A stretch of DNA of 64,000 nucleotides, from positions 15,626,501-15,690,500 of the forward strand of contig NC_057761.1 of assembly GCF_010389155.1 (NCBI RefSeq), in the 5' to 3' direction. The position numbers were made by a program, and so were the translations under genes. This document shows positions 1-10,775 of this stretch, one piece after another. A model generated the notes under the pieces. That model was not told the DNA's origin. It saw only the letters and a program-made list of their open reading frames with translations, and did no database searches. Source of the stretch: Erigeron canadensis. Lineage: Eukaryota > Streptophyta > Magnoliopsida > Asterales > Asteraceae. Positions within the stretch are counted from its first letter, which is position 1; every line of letters starts with the position of its first letter.

Positions 1-2
1 CA

Positions 3-191
3 GCGCTTAATTTAGAACACAGAATGCAAGGACCCTCAAATGTTAATATTAGCATGAGAGAGTTTAAAGAATGTATAGATCAGATTGAAGTCTTTGATAT
101 CAATAGCTTGGGTTTACACTTAATGTGGAATCAAAAGCCAAAGAAGGGAGGTGGTATCTTTAAAAAGATTGATCTGGATATGGGTAAAATA
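3..191 (+). pseudogene. LINE ORF2 fragment: C-terminal endonuclease region
   Basis: An open frame from base 3 encodes a stretch ending in WNQKPKKGGGIFKKID, the conserved end of the AP endonuclease/exonuclease domain of plant LINE ORF2 (nicking of target DNA for target-primed reverse transcription). The downstream endonuclease tail, ending in PYRISDHSP, resumes at about 1190 after the inserted LTR-like segment. The second LINE of the window has the same segment uninterrupted (about 24960-25110), which locates the break. Confidence 0.75.
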
Positions 192-1156
192 TGATTTACA
201 GATACATTCTGATACAGAAATTACCAGGTTCACTGAACTGGAGAAATCGAGTGAACTGGAGGATCCAACTGAACTGAAGAAGTTAAGTGAAATGGAGAAA
301 ACTGGCCAGATAATGCCACCAGAACAAGCAATGTTAATTCTGCCAGTTGTCGCTCATTTTAAACAATTATTTACTGAACTAGCCCAGTTACCAGTTATAA
401 CATTACTCCAGTGGAAAGGGTCTCCAGATGTTACCAGTAGTGATCCACCAGTAATGTTCTCCACTGAAGCTTTCCAGTGACCACTCTCCAGTCAAGTCTA
501 CTGATGAATGCTCCAGATTTAAGTCTCCAGTGGAAGTCCAGATGTCACTCTCTAGTTGCTTCAATAAAGTTTGTTTCTGAATAATAAAGATTGTCACGTG
601 TCTAGTGGACCCAATAAGAGAAGGTGGATGACAGTTGTGATAAAGACAAAAGAGGGGCGTGTGACAACGTTATTCCTAACGGTTTGTGGGCCCGGCTGCA
701 AAAGGAATAATTCTAGAAGCTTTATGCGTGCTCTTTCTATTGGTCCATTTTTATTATAATTTTGATGATTCCTAGGCAGGTAGTTATCTATAAATAGGGG
801 CTCATTTCTCATTGTATGGGGGATAATGTTGAGTTGAATGAAATTAATAAAGCAGCCTCTATTTCTTAAAAATCTTCATTTACCTTTATAGATCTTTGAT
901 CTTGGTGGTTTGGAGTGATCCCTTTATCTATAATTGTGGTGGTTCGTCCTTCATCAATTATAGTGGTGAGATCCAAAATCTTCGATTCCTTTATCTGTGT
1001 TTGTGGTGGCTAGACCTTTATCAAGCATAGTGGTGGGTTGGAGTGTTTCATTTATCCTTGATTCCGGTAGCTTAGCCTTTACGAGTCTTGGTGGTGGATT
1101 ATTTATCTATCATTTTATTTATCGTCTTGTTTTGTTGTTTATTTCATAAAATCCAG
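192..1156 (+). mobile_element. Probable solo LTR inserted in the LINE
   Basis: About 965 bp interrupts the endonuclease. A candidate duplication AAAATA occurs just before (186-191) and just after (1157-1162). The insert has a TATA box TATAAATA at 789-796 followed by AATAAA near 845, as in an LTR read on the plus strand, and its first half is rich in CTGGAG/CCAGT motifs like the SIRE-type LTRs elsewhere in this window. It has no coding potential. The proposed ends (TGATTT and ATCCAG) are not a canonical TG/CA pair, so the exact borders and the LTR call remain uncertain. Confidence 0.5.
789..796 (+). promoter_or_regulatory. TATA box of the probable solo LTR
   Basis: TATAAATA followed by a GGGGCTC start-like context and AATAAA about 50 bp later. 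It supports the view that the insert is a plus-oriented LTR. Confidence 0.45.
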
Positions 1157-4100
1157 AAAATACCAAAAAGAGTCGTTTTAATTTCCGTTGTGCTGAGTTA
1201 TTGCGTGATTTACGCATCACATTCCCAGCAGCTTGTGCTTTATTTACACCATATAGAATCTCTGACCATTCTCCGTGTATCTTGAAACTGCCCTCGGTTG
1301 CAAGAAGTCGCCCTAAACCTTTTAAATTTGTTAACTTTCTGGATCATAAGCAAGAGTTTATTTATGGAAGCAGTCATCAATGCTTGTAAGACTGATGAAA
1401 AGGGGCACCATATGTTCAAGTTTGTTAAAAAATTAAAAGCTACCAAGACCCCTATGCGACGATTATTGCAACAGCAAGGTAATCTCCATGGTAAAGTAGC
1501 TAACTTGAGAAGCCTTCTAGATAATCTACAATTTCAAATTGACAAGCAACCAACTAATGCAGAATTACTTGAAAATGAGGCTTCGGTTTTAAAAGAATAC
1601 TAATGCACACAACTGGATGCGGAACGATTTCTTAAACAAAAATCCAAGGTGGAATGGTTTGGGGTGGGAGATTCCAACTCAACATTTCTCCATAACTCAG
1701 TTAAAAGCAAGAATCATCAAAGTCGTATTGAAGTGATTAGGGATGTTCAAGGGACCCTCTATGAGGGTGGTGAAGCTCCTAAGGCGTTTTTGCATCATTA
1801 TCAACAATTTCTTGGGACCAAGGGACAAACTAGTCGCACACCAACACATGAACTTTTATGAAAAAGCTTTCTACCTCACAATCGGATGCTATGGTTCGTG
1901 CTGTTACATGCGATGAGATAAGGGAGGCGATGTTTTCTATAGGGGAAAACAAAACACCAGGACCAGATGGGTTTACTTCTACATTCTTTAAAGCTTCGTG
2001 GGATGTGGTGGGGAAAGATGTGTGCCTCACCATTCAAGAATTCTTTCGAAATAGGAAGCTGCTTCAGGAAGTAAATCATACCCTATTTGCTCTTATTCCA
2101 AAGGTCCAAACACTCTCTTGTGTCACTGAATATAGACGTATATCATGTTGCAATACCATCTACAAATGCATTAGCAAGATTATTACGAATAGGATGAAGT
2201 CAGGGTTAATAGACATTGTTAACATTAATCAATCAGCATTTGTCCCTGGTCGTAGGATATCGGATAATATACTTCTAACTCAGGATATTATGCATAATTA
2301 CCATCGTAATGTGGGGCCACTAAGATGTGCTTTCAAGATTGATATACATGAGGCATATGATACAGTTGATTGGGACTTCTTGGAAGCGGTGTTACACGGG
2401 TTTGGTTTTCATAGGAAAATGATTAAGTGGATTTTGGTTTGTGGAAGATCTTCATCCTTCTCAATTGTAATAAATGGTAATGTCCATGGGTATTTCCAAG
2501 GAGATAGGGGATTGAGACAGGGAGATCCTATGTCCGGATGTCCCCATACTTGTTTACACTTATAATGGAAGTATTAACACTAATTCTTCATTACTCCATT
2601 TTAAATACTTCCAATTTCAGGTTTCACAACAAATGTGAAAAGGAGCGCATCATAAACTTGTGTTTTGCTGATGACTTGTTTCTGTTTGCAAGAGGTGATG
2701 TTAACTCATCAAATACAATTATGAATGCATTAAACGATTCCAAAGATATGTCTAGTATGCCTAAAAGCACAACCTTCTTTTGCAATGTTGCTGATCATGT
2801 TAAATATTGTGGTTATGCCTTTTGAGGAAGGAAAATTGCTTGTCTGATATCTTGGAGTCCCATTAAGTTCGAGCAGACTTCTTTACAAGGATTGTAGAAT
2901 TTTGGTGGAGAAAATGGAGAGTCGAATCGCGAATTGGAAGAATAAAACACTATCATTTGCTAGTCGGCTACAACTTATAAGATCAGTTCTCTCATCTTTT
3001 CATATTTATTGGGCTTCAGTGTTTGTCCTGCCAAGCCAAATTATTAAGGACCTTGAGAAGAAAATGAGGGCATTCTTGTGGTGTCAAGGACCGATGGAAA
3101 GAGGGAAGGCAAAAGTGTCGTGGAACTCGGTTTGCTTACAAAAATCTGAAGGTGGGTTAGGGATTATACAGATTATGATGTGAATAAATCTTTGATGGTG
3201 TATCACGTTTGGAGTATCCTAACATAGAGAGTCGTTATGGGTGAAATGGGTGCATTCCTACTGGCTAAAAGGTCGTAGTTTTTGGGACATACCTCATCCT
3301 CATAATTGTAGCTAAAGTTGGAGAAAAATCCTACAACTACGTGACTTAATTAGACCTTTCATTTGGTCTAAAGTTGGTGATGGGCAGCATACATCTTTAT
3401 GGTTTGACAAATGGTCAGATGAATGCCCTCTAAGTCAAATAGTTTCCCCTAGACAAATAAGACAAGCTGGTTTCAATCTAAACTCTAAGGTAGCCGAGGC
3501 AATCTTTGAAGATAAATAGAATTGGCCAACTGCATGGCTAGACCTGTATCCAATATTAATTAATCTACCAAGACTTGTGTTAAACCAGAATCAAAGAGAT
3601 GTTTTAGTTTGGAAGGATCAGGATGGGAAAGAAAGTACATATGCTTCTAGTGTCGTTTGGGATTCTATTCGTACTAAGCAGAATGAAGTGCCATGGTACA
3701 GTGCTGTTTGGTTCTCCATTGCATACCAAGGCATGCTTTCTTAGTATGGCTGATTATGCGACAGAAGTTGAAAAATGAAGACAAAATGATGCAATGGAAC
3801 TTGACTCGCAATCTACATTAAACCTTCTTTGTTGTTCTTTATGCAAAAGGGGGTCAGACTCACATGCTCATTTATTTTTAGAATGTAGTTTCTTTTTGCA
3901 GGTCTGGAAGAAAATAAAAGACTTAGCTTGCGTACCTACAATGACTGCCTCATGGATGACATTACTCAATGGCTAACTATGAAGGCAAAGTCCAGGTTAG
4001 CAAAGAATGTGATCGGAAGACTCCTTGTGGTTGCCACTGGTTACTACGTTTGGAAAGAAAGAAATAATCGGTTGTTCTCCAACCATGCGCGACCCCATGA

Positions 4101-4173
4101 TCAGATTGTAGAACTCATTACTTCTACGATTAGATTGAAGTTGGTAACGTTGAGATTCAACGTTATGCATTAG
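1157..4173 (+). pseudogene. LINE ORF2: endonuclease tail, reverse transcriptase, zf-RVT
   Basis: The rest of LINE ORF2, broken into at least six reading blocks. Visible landmarks are PYRISDHSP (end of endonuclease, about 1245-1275), the RT entry GENKTPGPDGFTSTFFK (about 1945-1995), NQSAFVPGRRISDNILLTQ (about 2225-2285), RGLRQGDP (about 2505-2530), the catalytic CFADD (about 2660-2675), and a C-terminal block with WKERNNRLFS (about 4050-4080). Stops and frameshifts at about 1600, 1860, 2530-2560, 2825, 3180-3190 and 3740-3790 break it. It would have copied LINE RNA at a nicked target; it cannot be translated as one protein now. Confidence 0.85.
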
Positions 4174-4325
4174 TCATGTAATTTCTAGTGTATAGGCTGT
4201 TTCACATTGTTTGCTAGATGATAGCTTGTTAACATTGCATGCCATGTCATACATATGAACTAGTATGGCACTCTAGCCTTACTACTTGTTTTGTAATCTT
4301 TTGGTTATGATATAAAATTCACCGG

Positions 4326-4645
4326 GATATCCCATTAACAGATTTTCTTTGAATTGTTTCCCACGAGTTTTCAACGGATTAGTTTCCCACAGATTTTCCA
4401 CGGGTTGTTGAATGAACCCCAGATAGAGAAAGCGGACCAAGGGGAGATTCCCCTTTCAATTGGAGTTCTACGGCGGGAAAGAAAGTAAGGAGTTAGAGCT
4501 CAGAAGTGAGAACTTTCCCACGGGATATAATTTCATTTTTCCTACGGATTTCAAGCAACCGTCATTTTTTAATGAATAATAGAATTATATATTTTTATTC
4601 CTTTTTCCACCATGTAATTATATATATATATGGAAAAAGAGAATT
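4326..4645. other. Unassigned DNA between LINE and MITE
   Basis: No ORF or repeat end that I can support. It has a cluster of related short phrases (TTTCCCACGAGTTTTC, TTTCCCACAGATTTTCC, TTTCCCACGGG) that may be the remnant of an unrecognised repeat. Confidence 0.4.
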
Positions 4646-4647
4646 TA

Positions 4648-4805
4648 AGGCTGTCCGACACCTAAGCTTAGGTGTGGAACCCCTCACATAATAATATTTT
4701 ATTATTTCTTGTTTAGTGAATAAATGCATGGACCCCCATGATTTTTATGGATTAAAAAAACATTATGTGAGTGTTCCACACCTAAGCTTAGATACCCGAC
4801 AGCCT
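4648..4805. mobile_element. Small TIR MITE (158 bp)
   Basis: Terminal inverted repeats of about 45 bp, starting AGGCTGTC and ending GACAGCCT, share the palindromic core ACCTAAGCTTAGGT at the left and a one-mismatch version at the right. The ends are flanked by TA on both sides, which fits a Tc1/mariner-type duplication; a Tourist-type reading with TTA/TAA is possible but would not give a direct repeat. No coding capacity. Confidence 0.7.
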
Positions 4806-4819
4806 TATATTCTCATCCC

Positions 4820-5096
4820 CCTATATATATATATAATATATATATATGTATATAGGGTAAAGTTATTTTGATTACCCTTTTTTTTGCGAGAACCTTTGAA
4901 ACTTTTCAAATCAAGCCCAACCGATGATTGTTCTTTACATGAAAATTATTTTTTGATTGTTTTTGAATAACTTATGTGTAATTTTAAAGTTTATAATTGA
5001 GTGGAACATGGATTATCATCCGTAATACAATTATGTGGAGATTTAGATTCTTGATCACATGTGCACGAGTATATATATACATATATATATATATAA
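4820..5096. repeat. AT-rich region with (TA)n tracts
   Basis: Alternating TA runs at about 4821-4857 and 5070-5096 flank AT-rich DNA with no ORF. Simple sequence, no function inferred. Confidence 0.6.
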
Positions 5097-5269
5097 TAAA
5101 CCAACTAATCAATCAATATCCAAACTATGAAAATGCATATAATCCATGACCTAAGAATAAAACTATATCCGTCAACAAAACATTCATTCACATCGATAAA
5201 ATTTTAAAAATAATTCAAACTAATAAGATTTTAATAATTCCTTAGATGTTTTAATAATTCCTTAGATTT

Positions 5270-5480
5270 AGGTTGATGGCTTCATATTGGGTAAGAAGTT
5301 CTTCATGGCAGCGATGGTCGCTTTTATTTCTTTGTTCTGGCTTCCCATTTTGCTTTCAAAACCTTCTACTTTCTTTTTTTTCTTTTCTTTACGCTTTTTC
5401 ATCTCGACAATCTCCCTTGTGTTGTGTCTCATGTCTTTCCCGCATCTCTTCCATAGTTTGGGTCAAAATTTGTACCTGCA
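5270..5480 (-). pseudogene. Possible transposase C-terminus scrap, coiled-coil like
   Basis: On the minus strand an open frame of 44 codons ends in a stop near 5273 and is very rich in Lys and Glu. An adjacent block in another frame reads MEEMRERHETQ, so a frameshift seems to separate two halves of one charged, coiled-coil-like tail. Such tails are common in CACTA-type and other plant transposon proteins, but no diagnostic motif is present. Unrecognised otherwise. Confidence 0.25.
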
Positions 5481-5939
5481 AACACTTATATATTAACATA
5501 GATATTGATATATAAATTATATAAATAGTGTGACAACCGTCACCTGAGCATTCGTCTTACTATACTTTTCCGTTTGTAGAAGGTCATTAACTATCAATTT
5601 AAGTCTTTAGACGTTTGACTATATGGATTAGAGTATGAATAAGACAAGACATATTTATTGATTACTAGTGCCTTTAACTTTTTAAGACTTGGAGCAAATG
5701 ATTGAGGAAGACTAGTTGCCTCATAGAAATGCCAAATAAAGTTAAAATGAACTTTCAAAACATTAAGCGAATCAACGGATATCATTTACCTTTGCCGTAT
5801 ATGGCGTCGTTTTAATTAATTAAACGAGTCGACAACAGAAAAACGTATTGATTTTGTTTTGGTCATAACTTTCAGACCGTAACTCCGTTTTTGACCATTA
5901 AAGCGGCCACGTTCTCGTAAAAGAGTCTATTTTCCAGAT

Positions 5940-6015
5940 TTTGGTCGAGTTTGACCTGGTTGAGATCGACTTGGTCGAGGTCGACCTGGTTGAGTTCCAC
6001 CATGGTTGAATTCAA
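5940..6015. repeat. Cluster of GGTCGAG / TCGACC words upstream of TATA
   Basis: Within 75 bp the short words TGGTCGAG, TTGACCTGG, GTCGAGGTCGACC and GGTTGAGTTC are repeated, forming overlapping inverted pairs. Similar words reappear at about 6730-6790 and 7090-7130 and in the 3' LTR copy. They sit just upstream of the TATA box, where promoter elements are expected. Confidence 0.55.
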
Positions 6016-6028
6016 CCACATACATGCC

Positions 6029-6036
6029 TATATAAA
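6029..6036 (+). promoter_or_regulatory. TATA box of the 5' LTR
   Basis: TATATAAA within CCTATATAAACTTGATC, conserved in the 3' LTR copy near 12777-12784. Probable start region of element transcription. Confidence 0.55.
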
Positions 6037-7704
6037 CTTGATCTTTCGTTCCATCAAAAGGGTTTACACACATAAGATTTCTCTCTAAGGTTTTCTTTGA
6101 AAAACACCCTTTCTTCACAAAAAAATTCAGATTTCATAGACAAGAAGAGAAAAGAGTTTGTCTTTCAAATCTTCTCTCAAATCATTCTCTCGATTTCGGC
6201 TCTAAACGCTTGCAAATCAATGAAGGCTTCAATCTTCGATCAAGAAACTAGTGTTTGTTCTCATTTTCTTCATCAAAAACATAAAAAGGTACTGATTTTC
6301 ATGTTTTTAATTCGGCCCTTAACATATTTATGTAACTACTTTTCGGTTCTTATCAAAAGCTAAGCAAATCATGTCTTTGATTGTTGATTGTGCAATTTCG
6401 GTTACAATTGTGTGTAAGAAACGAATTGAACCTTGATTAAGGCTTTGATTTGATACATTATGCACGCATGTAATTTGGATTTTGTGCAACTACAAAAATT
6501 AAAGATATCCTTTACTTGGCTAAAAGACTCTAAAACTAGTCGATTTCGTATCAAAGATTAAGGTATGAAATCGGTCGAACTTCACCCTTTTTGTACTGAT
6601 TTGTGACACTTTTGTGCAATCAAGACTCATGGGTATTAATTGGCTAGCCTTAGATCTCGTTATTTTAACAAAATCGTGTCAAAATCGTTCGTTTTTGCTC
6701 AAATCGCGTATGAATCCGACCCCGGCTAGGTTTAGCTCGACCTAGGCAGGTCTAGCTCGACCTCTGGTGGTCTAGGTTGACCCTCTGTTGACTTTTGTCG
6801 CTTAAACGGCTCGTAAGGTTCCTAGTTTGACCCGAAATGACTTATTTTAACTCTCGGACCTTTAAGACTTAGAAAAGAATCATTTAGACATCTGTCCAGG
6901 TCAAACTACACCTGTCATGGTCGATTCCAACCACTTCCCTACTCATATAATCGATTTCTTTGGCCTTTCGTGTCCATACGCGCTTATTCGGTTCTTAAAC
7001 TTGACTAGTTTTCTCAAAAGGTGTAGTTTTGGTCCAATTGGCTAACATATGAATAAAAGATTTTAAAATAACATATTTGGGCTTTAGTTGGTCGAGTTCA
7101 ACCATTAGGTTGAGCTCAACCTCTACTCGTTTCAGTTTCGTAAGCTTTTCGATTAAAATATCCGGTTTCGTCTAGTTTTGATTAAAATTCGAGTAAAACT
7201 TATTTTGGGCTACAAAATGATTTCAAATCAGGTTTTATTGATAAAATAATTTATTTTGAACTTATGAAAGGACATTGGTGTCAAATCTAGACTCTTGTTC
7301 GGTTTATTCGAATTTTGTCAAATGTCGTTTTAGAAGTTAAATAAAGACATGTGCACTTAAAGACATTTCTAATAGGCTAAGACTTAAGACCAAAGACTTT
7401 CATTGTGACTTGTCATGTATTATTGGTAGGTATTGATTGTCGTGGACTTTGATTGTGCTTGTCGTGCTCGTCCGTTATACTTTCAAAACACTTTTCAGGT
7501 GAGTTTCGTAGCCCCTCTTTTTACAAGTTTTGGGGTGGAAAGTATACTTATTTTTCAAACAGTTTTTTCGATTCCTGTTTATGTTCAATATGGAGCCTGT
7601 GCGTATAGAGTTATTTGTGCCATTTGACGTGCTTGATTTTGTTTATATGTGTGTGATTTATGTGTTTATTATTGTGATTTATGGTTTGGACGTGCTTATT
7701 GTAT

Positions 7705-7868
7705 GAGTTTGAGACTTGGACATGAGACTTGAGACTTGGACTAAGGCAGGTACCGTAAGGCCGGACTTTGAGACATTGAGACTTTGAGACATTGAGTCTT
7801 CGAGACATTGAGTCTTTGAAACATCGAGACTTTGAGACATGAGACATGAGGCATGAGACTTGAGACTG
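7705..7868. repeat. GAGACTT/GAGACATT short tandem repeats in LTR
   Basis: A run of variants of GAGACTTG, GAGACATT and GAGTCTTC within the R-U5 half of the LTR. The same tract is found at about 21280-21435 and, inverted, at about 13770-13830 in the solo LTR. Confidence 0.7.
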
Positions 7869-8308
7869 TGGACATATTATGGCGTAACTCTGCTCATTAT
7901 GTATTGAACTAATACTTGTATGGACTTTAAAGAATCGACAAAAGACTTATTTCTTTGACTAGACTTTTTGACTAAAATCTACGAACTCACCAACCTTTGT
8001 GTTGACAAGTTTTAGTATACTTTTCAGGTACTCGGGCTATTCAAGGATAAGGACTTTCATGCTAGGACTGGACTTCGGAGATTAGTGCTCCTTTATTTAT
8101 TTTTAGACTTTAAGGCTACATGCCTTGGATTATTTCTTTATGGACTTGGTTGTAATAAGCTATTTTAGCACTGTTATGACTTTGAACTCATGTATTTGGG
8201 AATATATTTATTATATTCTATTTCATTTAGCAGTATCTATGTAATTCCATGTCGTGCTGCGCTTTTCATGACACCTCATGTTTCCGCCAATGGTGGGGTA
8301 TTACAGAA

Positions 8309-8321
8309 TGGTATTAGAGCC
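8309..8321 (+). other. Primer binding site (tRNA-iMet)
   Basis: TGGTATTAGAGCC lies three bases after the LTR end and matches the usual TGGTATCAGAGCC complement of plant initiator tRNA-Met with one change. Confidence 0.8.
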
Positions 8322-9166
8322 AGGTTGTAGAGAATTAGGTAGAAAAGCCTAGACTATAACCTAGGAACCCCGTATAGCATTTACGATAGGAATCATAGAT
8401 GCATTATAGACGTACTAACGTTGCTTATATTTTGAGTTCATGTTCTATTGAGACTTATTATCCCTTTGTTGACTGTGATTGTCATTTAGTGACTATGTAC
8501 TTTTGGTGCTGTTGGGATTATTTATGTGTATTAGAGCGAAATGAAGTGATGACGCTAACTAGTACGGAATTGCGATATCATAGAAAAGCGTGATCAACTT
8601 TTCTATGATTACCGCCATGCTTTGCGACAGTTATTGACATCACGGATTGCACTTGTAGTGAGAGTGTGGTAGCAACCCTGGTCTTCTTAATGGGTGTTGG
8701 TTAGGTGGAGGGTTAGTAGCTGGTACACCTTGTATACATACCGAGCCAATAACTAGAGAGCATACCAGTACCGCGATCCGACCTTGCATTAGATGTACTA
8801 GGGGTGTTGAGGGTTAGCCGCTGGTACACCCTGTATACATACACCACTAGTGCAACGGATGTACGTGTTAGATTTGGACCACATTTTAACTGCGATATAG
8901 GATTATATATTAGTAGTGTATATAGATGTATATATGTATTGCATTGACATGGACTGCATGAGTAGTTTAAGTTTTAGATAGCATCCCTTAGACCATAAGA
9001 AGAGAGAGCTTGCTGAGTGTAACATGTGACATAGGCATTGACATTTTCGAGTGTTTCTTCGCGAATAACGTTCCAAAGATATACTAACATGTGCGGAATA
9101 ACTATGAGATGAAAGCTACTGCAAACGGAGAAGATTGCCGCAATTACTCAAGTCATCAATGTTGTC
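8322..9166 (+). other. Untranslated leader of the gypsy element
   Basis: About 850 bp between the primer site and the first gag-like codons. It contains an imperfect internal repeat built on GGTTAGTAGCTGGTACACC...TGTATACATAC (about 8705-8742 and 8812-8845). No ORF of note. Confidence 0.55.
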
Positions 9167-9702
9167 TTGACACGAAATGCGACGAATGAAGGGACAACTT
9201 ATAATGAAGCTGAGGATGCACAGTATGAGGAAGCAGTGAATGAAGAGACTAGTGAATACTATGAAGATGTTGATGAGAGAATTCGTATAGGAAATGTACT
9301 AAGAGAGACTAGAAGTGGTGTCAGATGTTTTACTTACAAAATCGTCAAGGAATTTGGCATGCAAGATTATGTGGCAGAGGTGGAGTAGGCATATTTATTC
9401 AATGATTAGATAGACGGAAGCTGTGATTGACATTAGTGAGTGTACACCTGGTCAAAGGTTCAGTTATAGGGCAATTTCTTTACCTTGGATGCGTTGTCTT
9501 GGTGGAATGGTCAATGTTGAGCCAGAAGCAGAGTAGTGGCCAAAGCGATGTCATGTTAAAATTTTAAGGAGTTGTTGGCGAGAAAGTTCTACAAGGCAAC
9601 TGAACTGAAAAGATTATATCGAGAACTTTTGGAGTATAAGAGGATTGGTGCTGATCATGTTCGTTACGCTACATGTTTGAGTGAGTTGTCAAGGATGGTT
9701 TC
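9167..9702 (+). pseudogene. Gag remnant of the gypsy element
   Basis: Only scraps of the gag (virus-like particle) gene remain. Out-of-frame blocks read EAVIDISECTPGQRFSYRA, LDALSWWNG and LLARKFYKATELKRLYREL between about 9415 and 9640, which follow the order of the chromovirus gag central domain, including the WW of the conserved TWW-type motif. Stops interrupt all three blocks. The zinc knuckle is absent, because the sequence passes from gag directly to reverse transcriptase at about 9702, consistent with an internal deletion. Confidence 0.6.
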
Positions 9703-10775
9703 ACTATCGTGAGCTGAATATATGAACAGTCAAGAATCGTTATCCCCTTCCTAGGATTGATGATCTATTTGACCAGCTCCAAAGTGCAAAGTGTTTCTCA
9801 AAGATTGACTTACGTTCAGGGTATCACCATTTACGTATACATGAGGACGACATACCAAAAAACCGCTTTTAGGACAAGATACGGACAATTCGAAATTATA
9901 GTGATGCCCTTTGCATTAACTATCGCTTCGGCAGTGTGCATAGACTTGAAGAATAAAGTGTGCTGACTATATTTGGACAAGTTCGTTATCGTGTTTATTG
10001 ACGACATTTTGAACTACTCAAAGACAAAAGAGGAACATACTGAACACTTGAGAAATGTACTGGAATTGTTGAGGAAAAAGAAAAACTGTATGGAAAGTTC
10101 TCTAAATGTGAATTCTGGCTGAATGAGGTACGCTTTTGAGACATATTGTGAGCAAGGAGGGAATACATATAGATCCTAGCAAGGTTCATTCAGTTAAGAA
10201 TTGGAGAACGCCTGAGACGCCGACTGAGGTTTGACAGTTCCTTGTTCTAGCGGGCTATTATAGAAGTTCATTGGAAAATTTTCTAAGATTACGCTACCGC
10301 TAACGCCATTGATACAGAAAGACAGACCGTATGTTTGGGGGGAGAAACAAGAAAACGCGTTCAGATTTTGAAAGATAGATTGTGTAATGCACAGATTTTG
10401 AGTCTGCCGGAAATATCAGATGATTTTGTAGCGTACTGCGATGCATCGTGTGAAGGATTAGGTTGTGTACTCATGCAAAGAGGCAAGGTGATTGTATACG
10501 TCTCATGACAACTAAAGATCCATGAGAAAAACTACACAACTCCTGATTTAGAGTTAGGAGCAGTGGTTGTTGCATTAAAGTGCTAGAGACTTTATTTGTA
10601 TGGAACCAAGTGTGTAATTTATAATGAACACAAAAGTCTACAACATAGCTTCACACAACAAGATTTGAATATGAGACAACGAAGATGGCTTGAGTTACTC
10701 AGTGATTACGATTGTAACATTCGTTACCATCTGGGGAAAGCTAATGTTGTGGCCGACGCTCTAAGACGTAAGGAA
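9703..10775 (+). pseudogene. Reverse transcriptase / RNase H of the gypsy element
   Basis: Broken Ty3-type RT starting within YRELN, so the N-terminal RT part is missing. Landmarks are [16 protein letters not shown] (about 9735-9780), [15 protein letters not shown] (about 9795-9840), FRTRYGQFE and the catalytic VFIDDIL (about 9985-10010). RNase H follows with a degraded [17 protein letters not shown] block (about 10435-10485) and [22 protein letters not shown] (about 10695-10765) in open frame. Several stops and frameshifts, for example at about 9964 and 10085-10140. Confidence 0.85.

Larger units (their letters stand above)
1..4325 (+). mobile_element. Decayed L1-type LINE, 5' part cut off by window start
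   Basis: A plant non-LTR retrotransposon runs from the window edge to about 4325. It holds the end of an AP-type endonuclease, a linker, a reverse transcriptase with the catalytic FADD motif, and a C-terminal zf-RVT-type Cys/His region. The 3' end is placed at the CACCGG near 4320-4325 because the second LINE in the window ends with a similar TACCGG followed by A residues; no A tail remains here. Frameshifts, internal stops and a ~965 bp insertion (192-1156) show that it is dead. Its 5' target duplication lies outside the window. Confidence 0.85.
5529..8305 (+). repeat. 5' LTR of the gypsy element
   Basis: Begins TGTGACAACCGTC and ends GGTGGGGTATTACA, directly before the primer binding site. 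The same sequence recurs as the 3' LTR from 12278 and, after the insertion, from 19730 to 21875. It has a TATATAAA box, an upstream cluster of GGTCGAG/TCGACC words and a downstream GAGAC-rich tandem tract. Confidence 0.93.

Noticed and set aside
7433..7847. Short ORFs repeated identically at 21000-21417
   Set aside because: They occur twice only because they lie in the two LTRs; no protein features.
7705..7868. GAGAC tract as a centromeric-type satellite
   Set aside because: It is short, irregular and confined to the LTR; not an extended satellite array.
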